Source: Austropuccinia psidii | Lineage: Eukaryota; Basidiomycota; Pucciniomycetes; Pucciniales; Sphaerophragmiaceae | Direction of reading: 5' to 3' | Assembly (NCBI GenBank): GCA_023105745.1 | Contig: JALGQZ010000006.1 | Span: 287,359 to 351,358, forward strand | DNA length: 64,000 nt | In this document: positions 11,646 to 24,167 of the stretch, in pieces | How the letters are laid out: every line of letters begins with the position of its first letter | Position numbering within the stretch: the stretch's first letter is position 1 | Translations under genes and position numbers: made by a program | The notes under the pieces: generated by a model | Database searches by the model: none | What the model saw: only the letters and a program-made list of their open reading frames with translations | What the model was told of the DNA's origin: nothing

Positions 11646-14185
11646 GTATGATCATTTTGAATTTCTCTTAGACTTTGATCCCATATATAGTAGTTTTTTA
11701 GGCTGATGTTGGTGTAATATATGATGATTTATTATTATCTCAAGTAAATTTTCCACTTAAGACCAAATATCTCATGTAAAAATGAACATAAAATATATTT
11801 TTTTCTAATTATACATTTATGTATTTATTTTTATATATATCAAATATCTTTTTTGAAATGATTAATATATGGGCTGGGCTTTCAATTCTAATTATAAGAT
11901 AGCAAAATAAGAAAAAAGAAAACAAAAAAAATTAGAAAATAAATTTAATTTCTCAATCACTTAAAAATACAGTGTACCTAAGCATATTCAAATTTTAGCC
12001 TTACTCTTTAATCTAATTAAGGTTTGATATAGGATTTTGAGCTCAATTATTATCTTTTTAGGTTCACAATTAAAAAAAAATTGTGATAAAACACATCAAA
12101 AATATGAAAATTCTTTATTAATTTAAATTTTTTTTTATTTAACCTAGTATTGGAAAAATTGAAGAATGAATTTATTGATTTTTTGGGGGAAATTCATAAT
12201 AAAATTGTGAACAAAAGTTAATTTTAATTATATTAATGAGCTAGATTTTTTTTAATTATAAAATAAAATATGTATCTAAAGTCATGGTTTACTGATTATC
12301 CAAATTTAATTACACCTCCTCCTTTTTTATATTAATTGGAAAAGATTTAAGTTTTATCAAAAAGTAATATTAAATATCTCTTGAAAATAATTATTTTACA
12401 AGTGTTATTTCTTCAAGGTAATTTAATAATAAAGTATTCCTTTTTGATTATCTTGATACACAGAGCTTAACTCAACAGAAGAATATTTTCCAATCAAATT
12501 ATGAATTTTTCTCTTGTATTACACATTTTTCTATCCCTAACTGAATTCAAAATATCAATGATCTTATCTATTATGAGAAAAAGAAATTAATTGATCTTTT
12601 TTAACAAGTTTTGATAAATATATTACCTAATATTATTAGAATCTGAATTTAAATCCCTTTCCAAGTTACAATTGGATAAATTAATATTTAATTAATTTAT
12701 ATAGGGGTGAGAAAAGATCTTTTGATGGTACTTTGTTATTAAATTAACCATGAGAATCTTCTAAAAACTTGAAAGATGGCCCAAAATATTCCTTGGATAC
12801 CAAATTGTATTTTTTTAGCAAGCTTAATATCTAAAGAAGGTAAATGAATTTACATTCAAAAAGATTTGACTTTATTTTTCCATTTGATTTTATATTAAGA
12901 ATGATTCCAATTTATTTTAGTAATAATTATAAGAATAAGATTAGCTTCCTTAGTTTCATCTCAAATCCACTTGAATATATGAATCTGTTTTTAGGACCCT
13001 TGTACATTTGATTCTGAATTTTGATAGCATTAAGAGGCCTGGGAGACCCAGGGGTTAATCATGAGTCTTGTTTTAATTAAAGAAATACTTAATAAAATGA
13101 TAAATATTAGTATCAAAATTAGATCTAAGAAGGTATCTTACCTTTATGAGAAAAATGAATGCGTTCATAATTTTCATATTTATCAAAAAGGAATTCTTTA
13201 TCCGATGAAAAAATATGCTCAAAATAGCTTTAATATTTGTCTATGAAAGAATTTTAATTGAAGAGAAACTCTTTTCCCACAAATAATATAAAATTGAAGG
13301 AATAATTATAAAATATTCCTTTCCAAAGCCACCTTAAACACATTTTAGAAATGCTCCATTGTATTAAAGTGACAAAGGTAAAATTAATCAAAGCTTTATC
13401 ACCAGTTAATTCAGTATAAATTTCTCATACTTGCTCGCTCCTTGAGGTATCCTAAAAATACTTCTTCTAGTACCTCTCTTTATTATGAAATCCAAAAAAA
13501 AGGGAGGAGAATTAAAATTCAAATAATTATCTCATGAAATTGAATCCTTCTAAGATGTTATTAGTTATAAAATAATGAAAAAAGTTATTTTTTGAATTAA
13601 TTTATTTTTTCACCCAGAAAAAAAGATTTAATTGAATGAAATAAAAATCAAAATAGAATAAATAAATTATTTTAAATCTTCTGAATTAAATTTTTAATAA
13701 ACTTAATAATTTATTTTAATAATCAATTTGAAAAAAAAATTAATTAAATCTAATTAAATGATTTAAATATGAGGTCAAATTTTGAAAAATAATTAAATCA
13801 AATATTTTATTTTGTCTAAAATAATGTATTTTTTTTTAATTTTTTCTTTAAAAATTTAACTTTCTATATATGTACAAAAAAGACAAGGGTATTTTTAAAA
13901 TATTGTTTTTAATTTTCTTAAGTAATATAATTAAGAAAAACTCAACCTCTTTAATATTATTCTTTTTTTATTTAATTTTAAAAAATTTATAAACAAAAAA
14001 TAGCTAAATGGTTAAAATTTAATATATATATATGAATTACTCAAAAAAAGGTTTTCTTTTTTTCAAGTTTTTTTAATGTTTTTGGCTTAACTATGTTTAA
14101 TAGAAATAATAATAATTATTATTCTTATTAATATATAATAAAATTAATTTAGTTCAAGATAATGAAAAATAATTATATATATTTA
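11646..14185. other. A+T-rich intergenic sequence
   Basis: No supported gene. A short plus frame at 13061-13246 has lysine/isoleucine-rich composition and no family resemblance. A GC-rich inverted repeat CCTGGG-AGA-CCCAGG lies at 13038-13052. The left end of the Harbinger element should be somewhere in this stretch, but I could not find its terminal repeat. Confidence 0.5.
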
Positions 14186-14390
14186 TTAACTTTCTTTTTG
14201 TTTTGAATTGAGAGAAACTCCAACCATTTCTATAGAGTCTTCTGTAAGTTCAATTTTATAAAAAGAAAGTACAAATTTCTTATGACATGTTAAAGTGAAT
14301 CTCAAAGTTGTAATGTCTTCTTGAAACTTTTTAGTTAAAGTATTGATATTACTGAAGATTGTGTGAAATTGTCTATCTCCTGGTACACCT
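14186..14390 (-). other. Unassigned exon-like reading frame
   Basis: An open frame of about 67 codons, read from near 14390 to a stop at 14186, with ordinary protein-like composition (GVPGDRQFHTIFSNINTL, then FQEDITTLRFTLTCHK). It is preceded on the minus strand by TTTTTCTGTAG, a good 3' splice site, so it could be the last exon of a gene. Upstream of it lies the Harbinger start codon on the other strand (14399), so any earlier exon would have to be further right or lost. I recognise no family. It could be chance. Confidence 0.25.
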
Positions 14391-14398
14391 ACAGAAAA

Positions 14399-14509
14399 AT
14401 GAAAGAAATTATTCATCAAATAATTCTCAGTAAAAATGAATATTTAAGCTCTAATAGAGAGCCTCCGAAGTATACACGAGCTAAAATTGATCAACAAAGA
14501 TTAGTTGGG
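14399..14509 (+). pseudogene. PIF/Harbinger transposase, N-terminal piece
   Basis: First part of a DDE_Tnp_4/plant-transposon-type transposase. The ATG at 14399 opens a frame (MKEIIHQIILSKNEYL, then NREPPKYTRAKIDQQRLVG) that runs 37 codons without a stop to the edge of the solo LTR at 14510. After removal of the LTR and one 5-bp flank copy, the same frame continues at 16282. The RAKIDQQRL segment corresponds to the conserved Arg/Asp stretch just ahead of the family's catalytic part. This start is chosen because it is the first ATG in the frame; it was not tested. Confidence 0.7.
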
Positions 14510-16276
14510 TGTAAGGTTTGACTATGAAACAATAAGTAGAAATTCCTAATATTTTACTTATTTATATATGAATGTCCTAATAGAAATGGATAATAACATT
14601 AACAATAATTATAATAATTATGGCATAAAGTATTTTTATTATTTCACAAAAATAAAATAATATAATAAAACAAATATATAAATATATTTATGGAAATTTA
14701 TAATTGGTACAAACAAGTAATAAATGAATGAGAAATTTTTCTTTAATAATAAAAAAAATTATAGAGATAATATTACTATATTGGAGCCATATATTAATAT
14801 AAATACTATTTATGTTAATGAAAGAATTATCAAAATAATAATAATAAATAAAAATAACTTACTTTTAACACTTAATATAATAACTTTGAGTAATTTTATG
14901 CCTATTAATTGAAATACAGCTTATTTAAATTTTATTTACAATACAAAATAGAGAGAAATACAATTTTTCCTATTTTTATGTGATTTTGGAGATTTTAAGA
15001 GAATTTTAACAAATTAAAACAAAAGATTAATATAATCACATATAATTTAATGATTAAGAAAAAAAATATGACTTTGGTCTTTTATGATATAAGAGTATTA
15101 TATAAAGAGTAAATAATATTACCTTTTTGTCTAATGTTTCTATTGTATCGGATATGTCTGAAGGGAAAAGAGAGGAAGAAGAGGTTCTTTTATAGTAAAT
15201 AGCTTTTCATCTTGTGACCCAATACCGTATATTAGACATTTACTGATTTTATCCAATGGAATCTATAGATATGTTAATGTTTGGTGATGATTACATTGTT
15301 ATCAAACCTTTTTATCTCATTATTACACCATTTTTAGAGCTATCACTGTAACTCTAATTTTATGAAATAATAGTCTTGTAATAAGAATTATTTTTATGTA
15401 TTAAGATAGTTTCAATAATAAATATCAATATCGACCAGTTTTATCTCTTATCCAACTGTTAAGCTTAAAATAAAGTCACAGTTAAAGATCAAAAATGATC
15501 ATTTTCAAGATTTAACTTTAATATTTAATAGCTCTTAATTTTTTCATTAAAATTCAATTAATATAGTTAATTAAAGAAACTTGGAATGTCTTTAATAATG
15601 CTCCAAGAGGATTTAATTACATAATCAAAACTCCATTTTTGATGATTTTTCTTGTAATCCATATTGTCTGTTGAAATTTGCTATTTTGGACTTTGAACCA
15701 TAATTTAATGGGGATTTAACTTTAATATAACTTCATAAATACACAATTCTTCATTTATGAGCTAGTAGAATCTGAATGTATACTTTTTTTTAAGTTTGGA
15801 TCACTTTTTATTTTACATAGTCAACTGGTATTGCTATTTTGACTAATTTCTACTTATTATTTTTAACCTTGTTTATAGCTTTCCAAATGAAGTTGATATA
15901 TTTATTATGAAAATTATTTTTTGGTAAATTTTATTTTTTATCAAGTATTTTCAATTAGTACTTCAAAAGATATGAGCTAAAAACCATGAATATATGTACT
16001 GATAATAAAAGTATATATATCCCGGTATCTCAGTAAGTATTGAGTTTACATATATGAAATAAAGGAGTAATACATTAATTTTTTTATTGGAAATCCAATA
16101 GTGTGATTTTTTCAACATGTTTATGAGTTTTATTTCATGGATAACCAATAACTGATGAACTTTTATGGCATTTTTATTTATTTCAATTGTTGTTAACATT
16201 AAAATTTTAATTTTCATTATTAAAATACATTTTTTGTGACATTTCTCAATATGCTGTCATATCTAAATGGCTCCCA
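14510..16276 (-). repeat. Solo LTR of the first gypsy family (old copy)
   Basis: About 1770 bp aligning with 1218-3116 and 9703-11640 from TGTAAGGTTTGACTATGAAA at 14510 to ATGGCTCCCA at 16276. No internal gag-pol adjoins it, so it arose by LTR-LTR recombination or is a fragment. It is more diverged than the other copies. Flanks TTGGG (14505-14509) and TTGTT (16277-16281) are a weak target duplication. TATA-like TATAAAAG (minus strand) at 15187-15194. It interrupts the Harbinger transposase. Confidence 0.88.
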
Positions 16277-16281
16277 TTGTT

Positions 16282-16851
16282 TCTGAAATATTATGTTAAT
16301 ATTACTCCAAAGAGGGTTGTACTTACCTTGAGTATAAATTCCAATTCTACTTTTGCATGCCCAAAACATTGTTTTCAGAAATAATGGACTTATTAGAAAA
16401 GAAAAATTTGTTTTTGAGACAAAGAAAGGATTTTTTTTAATGAAAAAATAAAACTAAAAAGCTGACTTTAATTTCAGGACTTTTGAAGCCAATTAGCACT
16501 ATCAACACATCAAAAATTGTCATTGGCATTGCAACAACTAGCCTATGGTGTTGCAGCTTCTGAAACTGATGATTAGCTCCATCTTGGAGAGACAAATGAA
16601 ATTATTTGTTTGATAAAATTTGCTTAAGACATTAATTTGATTTTTGGAAAGGAGTACTTCCAAACACCTAGACCAGCTGAGATTAAGTTCATAACACATG
16701 AGTATGCACAATGGGGGTTTCCAGGATGCCTGAGATCCCTGGATGAAATGCATTTGGCTTGGAAGAATTTCCCTCAATATTGAGAAGGGAAATTCAATTG
16801 GAAGGAAAATAAAATCACAATAATTCTATAAGCAGTGTAAAGCAAAAGCTT
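16282..16851 (+). pseudogene. PIF/Harbinger transposase, middle piece
   Basis: The frame from the N-terminal piece resumes at 16282 and gives YSKEGCTYLEYKFQFYFCMP, then LFSEIMDLLEKKNLFLRQRK, the conserved region before the DDE domain. After a frame change near 16440-16500 it reads HQKLSLALQQLAYGVAASE, later EYAQWGFPGCLRSLDEMHLA. The last block is the first catalytic Asp region (family form GSIDCMHW), with Asp retained. Stops are present. The frame ends exactly at the target duplication AGCTT (16847-16851) of the second gypsy element and resumes at 31278. Confidence 0.85.
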
Positions 16852-18413
16852 TGTCACATGGGCTCTTGGGAATAAAAAGAATGGCCTGGCACTCAGGAAT
16901 CAAGAACTCACTTGGATGGTTCCAAAAATTAAATAAATAGCTGAATAATATATTTCTTTAACAAAGAAAAAGTGCAAGTACAAATATTCAGAAGATAATA
17001 AGGAAGAAGCCAACCAAAGTCATCCTCAATTCACTGTTTCAACCTGCTAAAAAGAAAAATGGAATTAGTAAAGAATATGACGAATAATATCCACTGAAAG
17101 GAAAAGAAGAAGGTGAAAATTACTGACTTACAAATATCAGTATTTACTTTCAAAAATGAAATGAAAAAAGTAATGAAAATGAAGAAAATAGATTAATTAA
17201 CTGGGGAAAAGTCCCCAGGTGTTTAAAAATTAGTCAGTATATGTGAATAGTTGAGAAACCAGATGTATGATTTGTGTAAAACTGTATTTAATTTTTGGGA
17301 AACTACAGCTTGGCCATCTTTAGAAATGAAACTGTATGTATTGAATTCCTACTTTGTATAAATGAATTGACTCAAAGAGGGCAATTCCATACAAATTGCT
17401 TGAGTACAGCCTTTATGGATCAATTGAGCTGTTCAAGGAGTGCTGAAGTTCTTGATGACTCAACAACTTATTTTAAAAATTTGAACCTCCTTGAAAAAAT
17501 ACTTGGCCATTATACCCTTGGGGGAATACTGTTTGAGTGGGAAGAACCAATGCCTGATGGTCCAGGTGATTGGTGTCCTCAAATGGCCCTCTGAGTTTCC
17601 CCCTGAATTAAAAATGTTATTTCTTGGAAGTCTTCCTTTGAAATGGATTGGTGGACCAGTGACTTGACTTAAAACCAAAGAATTTAATCTTGAAATTGTA
17701 ACCATTAAATTTCTGAGGAAAAATGGTGCATAATGGTATATAATACCATATATCCCCCATTCATTATTCCTGCACTTTTGGGTCCAGGACTGGTGAAGGC
17801 TTTCCCTTGTCTTGAGAAGAAAGCCTTTAAAAGGATGGCTTCTGGCCTGTGGTGACTGCCAGAAGCCATTGCTTTAATACTGAGGATCCATGGTACAAAT
17901 GGAAATTTTGAACCTTGAGAATCGGTGGGTCAAAATGTGGTTTGGGAGACAAAGGGCATGGCCCATTGGACCCTTGGCCTCATTGGTTTTAGGCCAAAAG
18001 GGGCCTAGAGGCTCCCACAGTCTGTGGACCCTAGATGCCATAGGGGCGTAAATGGCCCAGAAAACCCTAATACAAGGGGATGTCCCAGAGGGCCTGGTGA
18101 TTGCTGAAGGAGCCATAGGCCCACGGAAGGTTGAGAAGACCCCCCAGGCCCAATTCCAGTGGGATTCCCTGGGGGGAAAGGACTATGTAAATGGTCTAAA
18201 AGGCCATAAGGTTCAGGATATGGCCTGTGGGCCATTAACAAAGGCTTACTACAGTATTGGCCAGAAGACCTCTCTGTGGCCAAGAGGCTAATAAACACCA
18301 CAAGGTGACAATTGGCTATGAATTGGTATTATGGCCAATTGGCTATAAAATGGTTAAGGAAATGAGCTGCCATAAACCATCAATTAAGGGGGGTATTTCC
18401 TGTGGCTGTGACA
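16852..18413 (-). repeat. 3' LTR of the chromovirus
   Basis: 1562 bp, aligning along its length with 29717-31272; the shared right part (from about 17500) is less A+T-rich than its surroundings. Both copies carry the small inverted repeat TGGTATATAATACCA or a near match, and a shared GGGGGGTATTT block close to the right edge. Confidence 0.92.
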
Positions 18414-18839
18414 GTACCCACAACCTTGAATGGTGAGCTCCTGAGCACCAAGACAAGGTGAAGATCCTGTTGAGGCTTGCTGAGATTTATTTTATTGAGG
18501 GGTTTAAGAGGTGTTCAAATTTAAAAAATACAATTGAGACAAATAAGTGTTGGCATATGATGTGAGGATTACTTGGTCTTATTTTAAAATTTGGCTTTTT
18601 AATTGAAGAATTTAGAGTTTAATGTAAAATAATTTGAATAATTTCTATGAAAAGAAAAGAAAAATCTTTGAGAAATAATAAGGAAGAGAGACATGAAAGG
18701 GAAATAAAAGAAACAAAAAAGGTTGTTTAGTATTTTTCTAATATTCATCACAGGGTTGAAATTCTGAATTGCTTGGCCAAAGACCTGGAAAAGGAAATAA
18801 TTCCAGGTAATCAAATAGTGGCCAAGGTGATGATTCTCT

Positions 18840-19474
18840 TTGAAATAAGAGGATGTGATATTATTTAACAAAAGAATTCTGAAAATTGTTTCCAAGTTCT
18901 GAAAAATTACATCATTAGATCACTGTGATCTTATCACACCAAGACTACTATTAGTGTATAAATAAGTACAAGTGTTTTTTGTGTTCTACTAGACTGATTA
19001 ATTCCTCAGTTTACTTTTATTTTATTTGATAATTTGATATTGAAAAATTCTAAAGAATTCCAGTTTGTTACTGTAACAAAGGTAGATACAGTACTACACA
19101 TTATATTATTATTCTAATTAGCTAACTAACAGATATTTTAAACAGTTTCACTCCAAAGCTGTTATACTTGTTTCTCTACAAAATTGACAGGAATAATAAG
19201 TAGACTTCTGAGATACTTATCATTATTCTCCATACTAACCCATGTGTAAATTCATCAGCTTACAAGTTCATTATTCAGTACACATTTTAGTAAAAGAAAA
19301 AATAGTGAATTATGAAATTAAACTATAACTCTAGATAGCAACAACCAGGTTGATTCAATTGATACATTAAATAAATTCATGATGTTTCATGTATTTATAC
19401 CAACATATGAATTATCAGTTACTGATACTGGCTAAACCTTTATTTCAATAGAAATAGTATTTAGCTGAACTCTT
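18840..19474 (+). repeat. 5' LTR of the copia element
   Basis: Aligns with 23127-23763 over about 635 bp, including ATTCTCCATA, CCATGTGTAAATTCATCAGC and TTTATTTGATAATTT blocks. Numerous differences between the two copies indicate an old insertion. Confidence 0.88.
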
Positions 19475-19677
19475 GGGGGTAGAAAGAGTTATTTTCTTCT
19501 ATCTGTGATGAAATCCAGATTCAAAACACAGGTACCAGATACACTATGTCAAATCCATCTTCAGCCTTTCCTCCAAACATGAGTTAAGCCACTGAATATT
19601 AATCTTCAGATTCAGGATCACTGAAAGTGAAATCAAGACAGCTCAACTGAAAAAACTGGGTACAGTAGAAGTGTAAT

Positions 19678-20400
19678 ATGAAAAATTACCTCAATGGATG
19701 TCCATTTCATATACCATCTGAAAAGGAGAAGGTCAAAACCAAGTATCAACACAAAAATAGAACTAGACTGGCCATTCTTTGGACAAAATTCAGTAAAGAA
19801 CTCCAAGGTAGCCTACTTGAGAACAATTATATGTTCTTCACCACCTGGAATACTCTAGGAGATACATGTGGAAACAAATAAACAGTCACTATATGTTGAG
19901 AATTAAATTGACCTACCTTACTAAAATATGAGCCAGGATCCTCTCTCAATCATGATATCAATTTATTTTCAAAACTATATGCAATCTATAAATCCCTTGT
20001 TGGAAGCTCCAGAACCAGAACAGAACTAAGAAAGGATATGGACACTTCCTTCTTTCTTCACAGTTTATATTTAGATCAAGAATTAAGTAGTCTGACTCAA
20101 AATTTGTATGATTTTCAACCCTTCAATGTCACAAAAATCACTAAGAGAGTTTCCTTGGGACAATCCAGGCATGGCAATGTTTCTTCTGAAGCACTTTTTA
20201 CCATAAACAGAACTTGGGTAAATAAAGCTAGTTCAAAGAAACTCAGTCAAAACATTCAATAAATATTTCCACCAACCCAGGGCAAAAGTGACAATGAGAA
20301 GAGGAGAGATAAAACAGGGAATAATATGGAGAGTGCGTCTAAAAAATTGGAGAAGTTAGAAAATTTACTACAGAAAAATGCATTAATTACCTCTTCCGAT
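19678..20400 (+). pseudogene. gag: Copia gag (UBN2-type), decayed
   Basis: The frame 19678-19881 shows the gag block RLAILWTKFSKELQGSLLEN, then MFFTTWNTLGDTCGNK. The frame 20038-20262 continues with LYLDQELSSLTQNLYDFQPF and GNVSSEALFTINR. A final piece near 20330-20400 reads KLEKLENLLQKNALI. These are the usual positions of copia-type gag. No zinc knuckle was seen. Stops separate the pieces. Confidence 0.7.
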
Positions 20401-20507
20401 GAAGTAGCATCAAAGCTATGCATAGATTAAAATATAAAAAAGGAACATTTCTCTTCAGAAATTGAAACATATTACATACTATCAGAGCTCATACTTGCTA
20501 CCAATAA

Positions 20508-21250
20508 TCAAGAAAGAGAAACACTGTATCTTGAAGCTGGATTTGTATTTCCCGTAGCTAACAATCTTATAATTTTGTCAAATGTGACAAAAGTAAAAAA
20601 ATATTGGAGCTTTTGGAAGTCCTGTGGAAATAAATAATCAGGGAACATTGAACATATTTGGATATCACACAGCCCTAGTATTTTTTGAGCCAAAAGGACC
20701 TGTGAATCTTATATCATCTTCAAAGCTAGTTTATTGTGGAATTAAGCCACACCAAAAAAACATTTTTTTTTGAGAAAACAAGGAAACTCAATTGTTGCAG
20801 CATTTACAAGAGATGGAAACTTATACTCAAATTGACATCAGTCTCAGGTTAAATCAATGGAAATCAATGAAGGAAGAGACTGGCATGCTCTGATGGGGCA
20901 TCTAAGTGACAAGTACTTGGAATATCTACTTACTAAACTAGATATTTTGGAATATTTCACATAATCAAAAAACTGTGAATTATGTTCAAAATACAAGATC
21001 CAGAAAAGGCCACATAGAAGTTTTCTTCCCCAAACCAGTACACCATTTTTCAAAATTAATTCCAGAAACCTGGATATATCCCTCAAGACCCAAAGGGGAT
21101 ATAGATATTTCCTGGTATTAATAGATGACTACACAAGGTTCAATAGTGTTTATCTTGTGCCAAGTAAGGATCAAATAATAAGCTGCTATGAGGTTCCTTG
21201 ACATTGAGTCAGGAAAGAGAGTTATTGGTTAAGATTTAGTTATCCCATCA
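20508..21250 (+). pseudogene. pol: Copia protease and start of integrase, decayed and probably deleted
   Basis: The protease region reads TLYLEAGFVFPVANNL, where the family has an Asp-Ser-Gly active site, so the catalytic Asp is now Glu. Further on comes the GAG-pre-integrase block (LMGHLSDKYLEYLLTKLDI, in part across a frame change, with CELCSK) and the first integrase Asp in GYRYFLVLIDDYTRF. The rest of the integrase core (second Asp and Glu) is not found before RT begins near 21620. That gap is too short, so an internal deletion is likely. Confidence 0.7.
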
Positions 21251-21380
21251 TAATTCAGATTGAAAAAAAGCCAGAAAGGAAGCTGAAAACCTGCCAAACA
21301 AAGTAAACAAATCAGAGAATCAATGTGTACATCTATCAGTCCCAAAACTTTCTCAATCAATAAAGGAAAAATCCCATGCT

Positions 21381-23105
21381 GTGATAGTAATGACTGATAG
21401 AGATAATCCAGAACAAATAGCTAGAGCTAAAGGAACAAAAAGGAAATCATGGGAATATATACCACACTATGAAACTGCTCTTAATAAGATAATTAGCAGC
21501 ATAGATGAGCCAAATATAATCAAAGAAGCACAATGCTCAACTAGAAGGAGTAATCAAGAGCTTCTTACAAATGAAGTTTCATACTCTAAGGCTATAGGAG
21601 ACACACAAGAAAAGTAAAATTGGCAGGATTTCATGAATGAAGAATTCAACTCTCTAATGCAGAATAACACAGGACACCTAGTAACTTACACAACTGATGG
21701 ATCCAAGTTAATTTTAGGAATGTGAAAATTAACTAAGAAATGAAATGAATTTGGGTAAGAGTATTGCTATAAGGCCCAGTAGGTGTTACTCAAAAATCAC
21801 CAGGCCCATATGCTCCATTATTTTTACACCTGGTAGTCAGTAGGTTGAAAGGAAAAGTTAAAGATATTTCTATCCATGGTGATAAAATTTCAGTTTTTAG
21901 CCCATCACTTCGATGTAGAGACAGAAATTCTTCATGGAAAACTGGATTAAGTCGTTTATGTAAAGCAATTGAAGGGAATCAAGGCCCCAGGTAGCGAAAA
22001 CTAGGTGTGAATACTAAATAGATCCCTTTATGGGACTAAGAAAGCCCTAAGGATGTGGATGGAGAAGTTTACTCAGTCTTTTAAGCAACTCAACATGTTC
22101 AGAGCTCAATTCAATGATTCCTTGTTCATAAATAACAAAAACTCTCTCTTCCTTCATTTACACGTTGATGATGGTTTCCTGATATCACAACAAGAGGAAG
22201 AAATAAAGAGCTTTTAAAGCCAGCTAGCTAAGTATTTCAAATTGAAGATATATCAAGAACAACATCTATGCTATAATATAGACTGTCTAAAAAATGGAAA
22301 TTTATTTCTATCACAAGAACAATTTGCAAGGAAATTATTGCAACAGCTTGATATGAATGAATGTTGACCAGTCAAAATGCCTTGTAGTGGTGATTTTGCT
22401 ACAGTAATTAATGAAGAGTCTTAATCTTCTGATAGAAAAATTTATCAATAAGAAACTGGATATGTGAACTACCTATCCCGACATACACGACCATAATTAG
22501 TGTAGAAAAAGATTCAACTCTAATGGTTTTTGACCAAATCCAGTACAAACCAATCGAACGCAATAAAACATGTATTACAATAAATCAAGGGGACAGTTGA
22601 TTGGGGTATATATTATCAATATAGAGAAAAAAATGATGATTCTAAGCCAGCTATAGAAGGATGGGCTGACTCAGGCTATGCAAACTGCAGTATTGACCAG
22701 AAGTCAGTCTCAGGAAACATAGTAATGGTTTTTGGGAAGCCAATCATGTGGTTGAGTAAATGACAAACAAGAATTTTAAAATACACAACTGCGGATAAAT
22801 TCATATCAATTAACATCTGCAGAAAAAAACTAAGATAGCTATCAATGCTGATGATTTAATACCTGAATATGTCAATGAAAAAGCCAGAAATCTACAATGA
22901 CAAGTCAGTCTCAATAACTATAGCTTACCAAGCCACATTAAATAAAAACACTAAGCACATAGAGGTCAGGTACCAATACTTACAACAGCTGGTTCTGTAA
23001 AACGTACTCAAACTACCTCAGGTGTCAACCAATGACATTCTGGATGATTTTCTCACAAAACCTTTATAATTCATAAATCTAGGTGAGCTGATACCCAAAA
23101 TACAT
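21381..23105 (+). pseudogene. pol: Copia reverse transcriptase and RNase H, decayed
   Basis: RT opens near 21625 (WQDFMNEEFNSLMQNNTGHL) and shows NEFG, then HFDVETEILHGKLD with the motif A Asp kept, LNRSLYGTKKALRMWMEKF, and LHLHVDDGFLISQ with the YVDD-type Asp pair kept. The thumb region reads QFARKLLQQLDMNEC. RNase H at 22600-23090 includes IEGWADSGYANCS, then LNKNTKHIEVRYQYLQQLVL and DDFLTKPL, and the polyprotein ends INQEGVWK just before the right LTR. At least ten stops interrupt the frame. Confidence 0.85.
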
Positions 23106-23115
23106 CTAATAAATC

Positions 23116-23126
23116 AAGAAGGAGTG
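23116..23126 (+). other. Polypurine tract of the copia element
   Basis: AAGAAGGAGTG immediately in front of the right LTR start TGGAAATAAG; the expected plus-strand primer position. Confidence 0.65.
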
Positions 23127-23763
23127 TGGAAATAAGAGGATGTGAAATGATTTAACCAAAGAACTCTGAAAAGAGAATTTAATTTCTGACAGATTACATC
23201 TTTAGATCACTGTGATCTTATCGCACCAAGACTACCATTAGTTTATAAATAAGTACTAGTGTTGTTTGTGTTCTACTATACTTATTAATTCCTCAGTTTA
23301 CTTCTATTTTATTTGATAATTTAATATCGCATAATTGTAAAGTATTAAATTTTATGAATGTATCAAAGGTAGATATAATACTAAGCATTGTATCATTAAT
23401 TTAATTTGTTAGCTAACATATTATTCAAACAAGCACACTCTGAAGCTTTTATATTTATTTCCCTCCACAATTAAGAAAAAGGAAACTTAAAACTTTGAGG
23501 TACTTATGATTATTCTCCATAGTAGCCCATGTGTAAATTCATCAGCTTATGAGTTTATTAATCAGTAAAAATTTTAGTAAAAGACAATATAGTTAGTTAT
23601 CAAATCAAACCATAGCTATAGACAGAAACAACTAGGTTAATTTAATCCCTAGCTCTAATACCTTCATAATATTTCATGTATTTATACTAACATATAAATT
23701 ATCATTTATTGCTACTGGTTAAGATTTCATTTCAATAGAAAGATAATTTAACTAAATTCTTGC
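23127..23763 (+). repeat. 3' LTR of the copia element
   Basis: Second LTR copy, matching 18840-19474. The right edge lies near CTAAATTCTTGCA; after it the chromovirus sequence resumes. Confidence 0.87.
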
Positions 23764-24167
23764 AGTTTTGACAGATTTTAGACCCCTCAGGGAAGTGCAC
23801 ACCAGGAGGGGAGCTTAAATTTGGTAGGTGCCAGTCCCATCAGTGCTATAAAATAAAGATAAGAATTATTAAGGAGTGACTTTAAGGATAAAATCTTGAA
23901 GTTTGTAATTAAAGAGGATGGTCTATTTTCCCAGTGAAAATTGTCATAAAAAATAGAATTGGATGTTGCAAGAATGAACAAAGGTCCTTTTTCCAGAAAT
24001 TGGGAAATGCTCACATAGTAGTCAATGCAATGATTACAAAAAAAGGTAGAATACCTCTAAGGGTGCATACCATCAGTGGGACTTACTTTTGGTAATTTCT
24101 CTCCCCACAAATAATAATAAAAGATCAGGCTCTTGAAGAATTTGGCCCTGGCTTTTCAGGATATAAA

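Larger units (their letters stand above)
18840..23763 (+). mobile_element. Ty1/copia LTR retrotransposon, decayed, nested in the chromovirus
   Basis: A 4.9-kb element in plus orientation. Two direct repeats (18840 to about 19474 and 23127 to about 23763) share the start GAAATAAGAGGATGTG. Between them are frames in copia order: gag, protease, integrase, reverse transcriptase, RNase H. A polypurine tract precedes the right LTR. It sits in the 3' untranslated part of the chromovirus, so it inserted after it. No clear target duplication remains; the exact right LTR edge is uncertain by a few bases. All domains carry stops and the integrase seems partly deleted. Confidence 0.9.

Noticed and set aside
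13038..13052. Inverted repeat CCTGGG-AGA-CCCAGG as a possible terminator or transposon end
   Set aside because: A single short palindrome with no partner copy found; chance cannot be excluded.
18052..18291. Open frames on both strands in a less A+T-rich stretch (also 17874-18301)
   Set aside because: They lie in the chromovirus LTR; the aligned region of the other LTR copy does not keep the same frame.
18835..18840. TCTCT or CTCTT as the copia target duplication
   Set aside because: The right flank near 23757-23765 offers only TTCTT, which also occurs at the LTR edge in both copies, so the match is ambiguous.
20844..21086. Minus-strand frame of 80 codons
   Set aside because: Antisense to the copia pre-integrase and integrase blocks.
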